This document shows, piece after piece, positions 1 to 5,542 of a stretch of 5,542 nt of DNA. Each line of letters opens with the position of its first letter. The stretch's first letter is position 1. The notes below the pieces were generated by a model. That model did not search any database and had not been told where the DNA came from. It worked only from the letters and a program-made list of their open reading frames with translations. The position numbers were made by a program, and so were the translations under genes. Origin of the DNA: Clostridia bacterium (GTDB lineage Bacteria; Bacillota; Clostridia; Oscillospirales; CAG-272); contig JAFQNZ010000147.1 in NCBI GenBank assembly GCA_017395715.1, forward strand, positions 1 through 5,542, read 5' to 3'.

Positions 1-1031
1 AAAACCAGGAATCCCTCATTGACATTACACAGCCTTATTGGGCAACCAACTACATCAACTCGATCACTTACAATGACCTTCTCTTCTGGGTCACAGGTGA
101 CCTTTCTCTCCGCTATACCGGCGGTCTTTACTGCACATTCGTAAACCTTGACCTTTACGATATGTATGTTAAAAGCAACTACGATGGCAAATCGATTTAC
201 GACATCGTAAATGAAAAGAAGTGGACCATGCAGACCATGCTTGATATGGCGGATATGGTTGACGAAGACACCGACCAAAACGGCTCGGCTTCTGCCAGCG
301 ACCGTCTCGGCATTATCTTCGAAGCAAGTGACGTTCTCGACGGTCTTGCATTCGGATGCAAGATCAGCTTTTCCACCAGATCCACCACCAACGGCAAAGA
401 CACCATTGCCATTGCTCTGAACACTGACAAGAGAGCTGTTAAATTTGCCGACTATATCAGCACCATGTGGAGCTCTCTTTACGCGTTTGGTATGCCTGAT
501 GTCGACTCCGCCAACATGATGCCTATCTTCGCCGAAGGCAACGCGCTCTTTGCTTTCAACAAGATTTATCAGTCTTCCGTATATCTTTCCGACATGGAAA
601 GATTCGCAATCGTTCCCACTCCTATGCTTGATGGAAGCCAGCAGGATTACGCTTCGGGTGCTCACGACGGTCTTACCATCTTCGGTATTTCCAGATATTC
701 CAACAGCCCCATCGCTTCTGCTGCAACCCTCGAACTCATGGCTTACTATGGCAGCCTTCTTGTAACACCTACCTATGTTGAATCGGTTCTGAAGGGTTCT
801 GAAACCATTCACGACCCCGAATCCATCGCTATGATCGATAAGATCCGTGCAGGATTTGACTCTGACTTCGCTGCTGCTTGGTCTGAAAAGATCTCCAACA
901 TCGTTCATATTTTCCGCACCAAATCCAATGTTGACCGTTTCTCTTCGATCATCAAAGCAAACTCCCGCACTTGGCCCAGCAACCTCACCTCTTTGCTTGA
1001 AACTCTTGAAGAAGTAGCCGCCCAGCAGTAA
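1..1031 (+). CDS. Extracellular solute-binding protein of an ABC importer (family 1-like), 3' part; 5' end outside window
   Basis: The frame is open from the window edge (first whole codon at position 3) to TAA at 1029-1031, giving 342 residues. The first ATG, at 162, is internal: the 53 codons before it continue the same protein and carry family features such as the PYW segment (residues 11-13), VTGDLSL (30-36) and the YCTFVNLDLYD strand (43-53), where relatives usually read FNK. YDIVNEKKWT (66-75) matches the Y-x-L/I-V-x-x-G/K-x-W-T signature of these sugar-binding proteins, followed by an acidic D-x-D-x-N-G loop (89-100) and DRLGI. The C-terminal part has the usual helix with TPTYVESVLKG and a DPESIAMID segment. 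In this family the protein is a lipid-anchored extracellular receptor that hands its ligand to a two-permease ABC transporter; oligosaccharide is the likeliest ligand, but nothing here identifies it. The signal peptide and lipobox would be upstream. Many codons end in C (TTC, AAC, ATC, ACC), which may reflect high expression. No permease gene follows; a terminator does, so this is the last gene of its unit. Confidence 0.88.
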   Translation, partial: NQESLIDITQPYWATNYINSITYNDLLFWVTGDLSLRYTGGLYCTFVNLDLYDMYVKSNYDGKSIYDIVNEKKWTMQTMLDMADMVDEDTDQNGSASASDRLGIIFEASDVLDGLAFGCKISFSTRSTTNGKDTIAIALNTDKRAVKFADYISTMWSSLYAFGMPDVDSANMMPIFAEGNALFAFNKIYQSSVYLSDMERFAIVPTPMLDGSQQDYASGAHDGLTIFGISRYSNSPIASAATLELMAYYGSLLVTPTYVESVLKGSETIHDPESIAMIDKIRAGFDSDFAAAWSEKISNIVHIFRTKSNVDRFSSIIKANSRTWPSNLTSLLETLEEVAAQQ

Positions 1032-1044
1032 CAATTAAACGACC

Positions 1045-1090
1045 AAACCGCTTTCCCTGTCGGAAAATCCGATAGAGAAAGCGGTTTTTT
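1045..1090 (+). terminator. Rho-independent terminator of the solute-binding protein gene
   Basis: It starts 14 bases after the TAA stop. AAACCGCTTTC (1045-1055) pairs perfectly with GAAAGCGGTTT (1077-1087). After a single C/A mismatch (1056/1076), a second 8-pair stem, 1057-1064 with 1068-1075 and including one G-T pair, closes a three-base loop. The stem runs directly into a T6 tract (1085-1090). Read on the minus strand, the same hairpin lies 11 bases past the addA stop but is followed only by a broken T-tract (TTTGGTCGTTT), so it may also end addA transcription, less efficiently. It occupies most of the 67-base gap between the convergent genes; I see nothing else in that gap. Confidence 0.93.
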
Positions 1091-1098
1091 GTATCGTT

Positions 1099-4000
1099 CT
1101 ATTTGATTTCAACCGTACCGTCAAGCGAAAAGGCGTACAAAAGGGTCTGTTTCACAGGCGCACCAAACACGGTTTCTACAGCCTTTCGGTAATAGGAAAG
1201 CTGGGTGGTATAGCGCTTGCGGAGCATCGATGCCGCAGCGGCGCGGTCTTGGGGTGTTCGATCGGTTTTATAGTCGATTAAAAGCAAAGAGCCATCCGAT
1301 TCTCTCACCAAACAGTCCACAACCCCCTGCACGAGAATGAACTCTTCCTCATACGCCCGCGACTTTTCGGGGTCAAGCGTAAAGTCGGACGCGGGCAAGC
1401 GAATGTGAAAACGCTCCTCGCGGTAAACAGCATCGGCATTTTGAATACGTGCAAACAAATCGCTCTTAAAAAAGCGCTCTACTCTCTCTTTTTCAATCAG
1501 CGAAGCAATGCCTTCGGTGATAAACGCCTTCTCCACCAATCGGCGAATTTCAGCTTCCACGCCCAAACGCACCGCATTGTCGAAGTCACAGAACTGCATA
1601 AACAAGTGCGTTGCCGTTCCCTTTTCGCTGCCGCTGACCGCGTTTTTTTCTTGCATGAAAAGCGGCAAACGGTCAAAGTCTGCCTTTTCCGCACGGATTA
1701 ACTCTTCTGCTTCATCGTCCAAAATGCCGGGATAAAGACGCGAAACCGAAAGCTTGGTAGGGAGTTTTTGAAGCGCTTCGTGCGGATACTTGAAGGATAA
1801 ACGCTCTTCCAAAATTTCCTTTGGCACAAGGTCTTTTTCCTCAACTTCATCGCTTTTGACACCGTATGCATTCTCGCTGTAACCGTCCATCGACTGCACA
1901 AGTTCAAATGTCATATCCGGTAAAGCGAGTGACAGCCACTCGGCATACGATTTTGCCTGCGAATAGAGATAGGGATGCGCGAACTGTTTATGACGTTCCA
2001 CAAACGCTTCAAAGGTTTCCACCTTTTTTTGCTTGGGGCCGTTTAAGCTTGCCACCACAATGATCTGCCGTTTGGCACGTGTCAAGGCAACGTACAAAAC
2101 ACGCATATCCTCGTCCACGCTGTTTTCGTGGATCTTGGCGGCAATGGCACGGCGAAAGAGTGTATCGTAACGTAAAAGGCCGTTTTCGGTGCGAAGCTTC
2201 ATGCCAATACCCATAGTGCTTTCATACACCATTTCGGCAGTTTCGTCTTTCGTGATAAAAAGATGTGTGGTATCGGCAAGGAAAACGTAATCGTATTCAC
2301 AGCCCTTGGAATGATGGATCGACATGATCTGCACAGCCGACAGATCCACACTGCGATGATACAAAAGTTCTTCTTTTTTTTCGGAGGCGGTGATCTCCTT
2401 CACACGCTGAACAAGCCCATGCACACCTTGAAAGCCGCCCGATTCAAAACGGCGGGCAAATTCATAAAAGGCGGAAAGCGGCGCACTGCTCTGCTTCTCT
2501 TTTGCCGCAACAGCCGACAAGGGCGTTGTTTGCATGAGATAGCGAATCACCTTGTCAGAGCTTTTCAGCTCGGCAAAACGGCGCGCCTTCTCCACAAACG
2601 AAAGGAAAAACTTCACCTTTTCACAAAGGGATGAAGGCTCGCTCTCTTCGGTCAGAACAAACCCACAGAGAGAAGCATACAGCGATGCGGCCGGTGCTTT
2701 TTGGCGAATCAAAATCAATTCACTCAACGTAAAACCGAACAGCGGGCTTTTGAGCGTTGCGGCAAGATAAATATCCCTTGTCGGATTATCGATCACATTG
2801 AGAAGCGCGATAAGAAGCAGCACCTCGGGATAATCGGGCAAAAAGTCGCCGCCTTTATCGCTCACGCAAGGAAGCGAGAGATCAGCAAGCGCCTTGCGGT
2901 ACGCGTCGGCTTTGGTCATATTGCGGAGCAAGATCACAATCTCCGAAGGCTTCACGCCGTTTGACACAAGGCGCAAGATCTCTCTTGCCACCACGTCAAA
3001 TTCATTTAACCGATCGCCGTTTTCGTCCACCTGCCCCCTGTCCACCATAAGATAGCGCGTGGGCAGTTTCAAATCGTCCTTGTCTTCTCGGGCGCACTTG
3101 AGCGCATCCCCTGCCATATACGGCACACTGCCGCTGTTGTTGTTAAACAGCTGGTAGAAGACGCGGTTGGTATAGTCGATCACACCGCGATCCGAACGGA
3201 AATTATCCGAAAGGAAAATCGTGGCTTGCTTTTGCTTTTTGGTTTCGTCATAGGGTTCAAACTGTGTACGGTATGACGAAAAAATTTCGGGTACTGCCCC
3301 ACGGAAGCCATAGATCGATTGCTTGATATCCCCTACCATAAAGCGATTATAGCGCGAAATGGCAGAAAAAATGCTGTCCTGCATATCGTTGGTATCTTGG
3401 TATTCGTCAATGAATATCGCGTCGTACCGCCCTGCCACAGAATGGGCAAGCGGCGTGGGGTTGCCGTTTCCATCAACAAGAAGCGCCCTTGCATAGCGTT
3501 CAAGATCGTTATAGTCAAGAATACCAAAGCGGCTCTTAATTTCGGTATAAGCTGTTTCAAAACGGATGAGTGTACGGTACACCACCGAAAGAATATGATG
3601 CATTTCAGCGGCATCTTTCACAATATCGTCACGCGTAAAGGAAAAATACAGCCCCTTGATGTTGGAAAGCTCGGCGGTAAACTCTTTTCGAAGTGCTGCC
3701 GCCTCTTCCACAAAATCAGGCTTTGCGCCTTTGTACGTCCCAAGAGAAGGCGACTTGTACACCGCAATTGCATTGGCAATGAAGGAATACTCCTGCCCTT
3801 TCAAGGTGTCCCAGCCTTGTACAAAGTGAAGGTCCTCCAAAAAGGCGGGCAGATACTTATCCACCGCCGTGGCATCCTGCTGCAGTTTCTCCACCGCACT
3901 TGTGAGAACAAGCTTGTAATAAGAGAAAAATGAATCCAACTTTTTCAGAATTGCCTCTGCAAATACGGTTTTCTCAAACGCTCCTTGAGCGTCTTCTAAC

Positions 4001-4623
4001 TGATGAAGCGTTTCTTCCATCGTGGCAATGCCCTTGGGCAAAGCGGAAAACTTCTTGTAAAAGCCGAGCAAGATCTCTTCAAGCCCCGTATCGCGGTAGT
4101 CGGTCAGTTTTTCAAACACCGAAACATCTTCGGGCGTGTTTTCATACAGATCCTCAATCGTTTCTTCCATCACGCGCATCTGTAGCAGCTTGCATTCAGC
4201 TTCCTCTCCGATGCGCAAGGATGCGGACAGTTTAAGGTCAGAAAAATGGCGTTTCACAAGATGGAAGCAAAAGCTGTGGATCGTGGAGATCTCCGCACTT
4301 TCAAGCTGGTCAAGCGCTGTCAGAATCCTCTCTTCCTGCCAAAGAAGATCTTCGGAAGCATCCTTCTCGCTTCGTAACTCTTTTAATTTTTCGCGAAGTG
4401 CCTTGCCGATTCGTGCGCGAAGCTCTTCTGCCGCCGCTTTGGTAAAGGTCACCACAAGCATACGGGATAACTCTGTGTTTTCTTCCCGGGAAAGGATCAG
4501 GCGCAAAATTCTCTGCGAAAGCACCGCCGTTTTGCCCGATCCCGCCGCTGCAGAGACCAAAAGGTCCATGATCGGCGCTTCTATGGCCTTTTTCTGATCG
4601 GGTGTGGGTGAAAATTTAGCCAT
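1099..4623 (-). CDS. addA: ATP-dependent helicase/nuclease subunit A (AddA), complete
   Basis: Length is 1174 residues from ATG at 4623-4621 to TAG at 1101-1099, close to the roughly 1,200 usual for AddA. It is the 3'-5' helicase and one of two nucleases of the AddAB complex, which resects DNA double-strand breaks for RecA-dependent repair. UvrD/SF1A motifs appear in order: Q-motif around Q10; Walker A AAAGSGKT (25-32); motif Ia VVTFTKAAAEELRARI (57-72); STIHSFC (113-119); YNDLE (371-375) ahead of motif II FIDEYQDTN (404-412); motif III VGDIKQSIYGFR (430-441); motif IV LSDNFRS (471-477); motif V IMSIHHSKGCEY (766-777); motif VI RVLYVALTRAK (841-851). The C-terminal RecB-family nuclease has GTATH (H1006), GVVD (D1103), IDYKTD (D1117, K1119) and QLSYY (Q1141, Y1145), so its metal site looks intact. 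An in-frame TTG at 4653 would add ten residues, but the strong Shine-Dalgarno sits just before the ATG. It overlaps addB by 8 bases. Motif III's GFRGA resembles UvrD/PcrA more than the common AddA form, a minor oddity. Three in-phase A-tracts are described in the findings. Confidence 0.97.
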   Translation of the reverse strand: MAKFSPTPDQKKAIEAPIMDLLVSAAAGSGKTAVLSQRILRLILSREENTELSRMLVVTFTKAAAEELRARIGKALREKLKELRSEKDASEDLLWQEERILTALDQLESAEISTIHSFCFHLVKRHFSDLKLSASLRIGEEAECKLLQMRVMEETIEDLYENTPEDVSVFEKLTDYRDTGLEEILLGFYKKFSALPKGIATMEETLHQLEDAQGAFEKTVFAEAILKKLDSFFSYYKLVLTSAVEKLQQDATAVDKYLPAFLEDLHFVQGWDTLKGQEYSFIANAIAVYKSPSLGTYKGAKPDFVEEAAALRKEFTAELSNIKGLYFSFTRDDIVKDAAEMHHILSVVYRTLIRFETAYTEIKSRFGILDYNDLERYARALLVDGNGNPTPLAHSVAGRYDAIFIDEYQDTNDMQDSIFSAISRYNRFMVGDIKQSIYGFRGAVPEIFSSYRTQFEPYDETKKQKQATIFLSDNFRSDRGVIDYTNRVFYQLFNNNSGSVPYMAGDALKCAREDKDDLKLPTRYLMVDRGQVDENGDRLNEFDVVAREILRLVSNGVKPSEIVILLRNMTKADAYRKALADLSLPCVSDKGGDFLPDYPEVLLLIALLNVIDNPTRDIYLAATLKSPLFGFTLSELILIRQKAPAASLYASLCGFVLTEESEPSSLCEKVKFFLSFVEKARRFAELKSSDKVIRYLMQTTPLSAVAAKEKQSSAPLSAFYEFARRFESGGFQGVHGLVQRVKEITASEKKEELLYHRSVDLSAVQIMSIHHSKGCEYDYVFLADTTHLFITKDETAEMVYESTMGIGMKLRTENGLLRYDTLFRRAIAAKIHENSVDEDMRVLYVALTRAKRQIIVVASLNGPKQKKVETFEAFVERHKQFAHPYLYSQAKSYAEWLSLALPDMTFELVQSMDGYSENAYGVKSDEVEEKDLVPKEILEERLSFKYPHEALQKLPTKLSVSRLYPGILDDEAEELIRAEKADFDRLPLFMQEKNAVSGSEKGTATHLFMQFCDFDNAVRLGVEAEIRRLVEKAFITEGIASLIEKERVERFFKSDLFARIQNADAVYREERFHIRLPASDFTLDPEKSRAYEEEFILVQGVVDCLVRESDGSLLLIDYKTDRTPQDRAAAASMLRKRYTTQLSYYRKAVETVFGAPVKQTLLYAFSLDGTVEIK
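2011..2030 (-). other. Candidate slippery site with overlapping hairpin inside addA (tentative)
   Basis: Seven A's (2030-2024) read in frame as CAA AAA AAG, which places the heptamer A_AAA_AAG (2029-2023) in the phase needed for -1 frameshifting, as in dnaX. AAAGGT (2026-2021) can pair with ACCTTT (2016-2011) around a GGAA tetraloop. After a -1 shift the ribosome would add four residues and stop at TGA (2011-2009), giving a 871-residue product that keeps helicase motifs I to VI but lacks the nuclease. The hairpin overlaps the heptamer rather than standing the usual 5-9 bases downstream, and I see no stimulatory Shine-Dalgarno upstream. Chance is a serious alternative because Lys-rich stretches in this gene use AAA freely. 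Confidence 0.2.
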
Positions 4624-5542
4624 CGACAGCCTCTCCTTCCTCTTCGTTTTCAACCTGCATCGTGCGGCAGATCGGTTTCATACGGCAAAAGGCGCAAGGA
4701 TCATGCTTGCCCTTTTTCTCTTTGGTAGCAACTGCCTTGCCGCCTGCCAGCTCTTTGGCAATCGACACCACCGTTTTTTGTATCGTTTTGGCGAGCTCGC
4801 CAAGTTCAGTCAGTGTGGCAAGCGTTGTGCCGGTCTCTCCCGCAAGATCGCCGTCTTTGCTTACCTTGATTGGCAGATAACGCCCTGCCAGCGTGTTTTC
4901 CATGGCGGTCAAAATCTCTTTGTCATTCAGAAGCACACCGCTTCTCTGAATACGCTTTTCACTTTGCAAAAGAAGTGCATTCGCATCCTCCTTGCGCTTG
5001 TCTTCTTTCGGATTATTCGGCTTTTCCTGTGAGCCAAAGGAGAAATACAACACCCCCGCAGGGATGGGCTTGCCCTTGCAGGAAAGCATTTTGGCAAAAC
5101 TACCCGAAGAATCACTCGAAAGCGCAAAGAGATACAGGAGCATCTGCATATTCAGCCCCATCAAAGCATCCGTCATTGAAAACTCTTTGTTACCGATCTT
5201 ATAGTCCACCACGCGAAAATAGACATCACCGTCTTTTTCAAAAACATCCACGCGGTCAATCACGCCCTTGAAGATCACCGACTGGGTATCTGAGATCGGA
5301 ATCGACTCGGAGATCACACCCTCCTCGCCATACGGCGAAATAGGAAGCTCGAAAAAGCGCGGTGCAAAATCCGAAAGACGGAACTCAGAAAGCAGATTCA
5401 TGACCAAAAACTCACAGGTTTTCTTCAAACGGTTGATGAGAGCCTGAAAACGGCGGCTCGGATTCCCCTTGGTAAGGGAGGCGGCATAGTTGTCCATCAC
5501 ATCGGAAAGGATCACTCTTGCTTCATTATCCTCCACCGTTTT
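4616..5542 (-). CDS. addB: ATP-dependent helicase/nuclease subunit B (AddB), C-terminal 308 residues; 5' part outside window
   Basis: The frame is open from the window's right edge to TAA at 4618-4616. AddB is usually about 1,150 residues, so roughly the last quarter is present; the GTG at 5536 is merely an internal Val codon. Residues here are counted from the window edge. The fragment is the RecB-family nuclease domain with its iron-sulfur closing segment: GVIDRVD (93-99, metal ligand D96), RVVDYKIG (110-117, D113 and K115) and NMQMLLYL (131-138, Q133 and Y137) form the D/DxK/QxxxY active site. Near the end, CAFCRMKPIC (283-292) supplies three cysteines of the C-x2-C-x5-C cluster motif; in characterised AddB the fourth cysteine lies about 320 residues earlier, which would be outside the window. 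AddB partners AddA, cleaves the strand opposite to that cut by AddA and, in studied complexes, carries the Chi-recognition site in its inactive helicase part, not seen here. After the cluster is an acidic tail of 16 residues. It is co-transcribed and overlapped with addA. Confidence 0.95.
   Translation of the reverse strand, partial: KTVEDNEARVILSDVMDNYAASLTKGNPSRRFQALINRLKKTCEFLVMNLLSEFRLSDFAPRFFELPISPYGEEGVISESIPISDTQSVIFKGVIDRVDVFEKDGDVYFRVVDYKIGNKEFSMTDALMGLNMQMLLYLFALSSDSSGSFAKMLSCKGKPIPAGVLYFSFGSQEKPNNPKEDKRKEDANALLLQSEKRIQRSGVLLNDKEILTAMENTLAGRYLPIKVSKDGDLAGETGTTLATLTELGELAKTIQKTVVSIAKELAGGKAVATKEKKGKHDPCAFCRMKPICRTMQVENEEEGEAVDG
4633..4640 (-). promoter_or_regulatory. Shine-Dalgarno site of addA, inside the addB 3' end
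   Basis: On the minus strand the bases are GGAAGGAG, a strong anti-16S match, separated from the ATG at 4623 by nine bases (4624-4632). The spacing decides the start: it suits this ATG, whereas the in-frame TTG at 4653 lies upstream of the site. The site is within coding sequence for the acidic addB tail (EEEGEA), so ribosomes finishing addB would arrive over it, which favours translational coupling. Confidence 0.85.

Noticed and set aside
162..164. ATG at 162 as the start of the solute-binding protein
   Set aside because: The frame continues upstream without a stop to the window edge and encodes conserved family sequence, so this Met is internal.
197..430. A 77-codon minus-strand frame and overlapping plus-strand frames within the solute-binding gene
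   Set aside because: They overlap conserved family motifs of the real reading frame, and I noticed no ribosome binding site or domain supporting them.
1080..1084. AGCGG, the B. subtilis Chi sequence, in the terminator stem
   Set aside because: A five-base word occurs often by chance, and Chi in this organism is unknown; the terminator fully explains the sequence.
3319..3933. A 204-codon open frame on the plus strand, opposite addA
   Set aside because: It lies wholly antisense to a well-conserved stretch of AddA covering motifs II and III, its translation is Cys/Lys/Arg/His-rich with no recognisable domain, and it is best explained as a codon-bias shadow.
4604..5032. A 142-codon open frame on the plus strand across the addB-addA junction
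   Set aside because: It is antisense to both AddB (iron-sulfur region) and the AddA start; its hydrophobic stretches come from complementing Lys/Glu codons.
5534..5536. GTG at 5536 as the start of a short stand-alone nuclease gene
   Set aside because: The frame stays open to the window edge, and the fragment matches only the last quarter of AddB, with the cluster motif at its end as expected for the full-length protein.
1..5542. CRISPR arrays, insertion sequences, tRNA or rRNA genes, defence or phage genes
   Set aside because: No spaced direct repeats, terminal inverted repeats, transposase motifs or RNA gene signatures were seen; nearly the whole window is covered by the three genes.

Overview
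The window suggests a low-to-moderate GC Gram-positive bacterium, most likely an uncultivated gut-type member of the Clostridia. Three things point there: an AddA/AddB helicase-nuclease pair in the Bacillota arrangement (addB then addA), a family 1-type sugar-binding protein of the kind abundant in Clostridia, and strong AGGAAGGAG-type ribosome binding. I cannot place it to genus from sequence alone.

Layout. Positions 1-1031 (+) hold the 3' part of an extracellular solute-binding protein gene for an ABC importer; its signal peptide and N-terminus lie before the window. A 67-base intergenic gap follows (1032-1098), nearly filled by a strong rho-independent hairpin. The rest is on the minus strand: a complete addA (4623 down to 1099) and, upstream of it, the 3' end of addB (5542 down to 4616, running off the window). 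The two add genes overlap by 8 bases and are surely co-transcribed. The solute-binding protein gene and the addBA operon are convergent and unrelated in function.

How the genes work together. AddA (UvrD-like helicase plus C-terminal RecB-family nuclease) and AddB (second nuclease domain, iron-sulfur cluster) form the heterodimer that resects double-strand breaks until a Chi site is met and then prepares a 3' tail for RecA. Both nuclease active sites and all AddA helicase motifs appear intact. The solute-binding protein captures an unidentified, probably carbohydrate, ligand outside the cell; its permease genes are not in view.

Novelty. I see no undescribed system here. This is ordinary core genome. 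The observations most worth checking are in-phase slippery A-tracts in addA, especially A_AAA_AAG directly after helicase motif VI, where a -1 shift would reach a stop within five codons and give a helicase without nuclease. This may well be chance.
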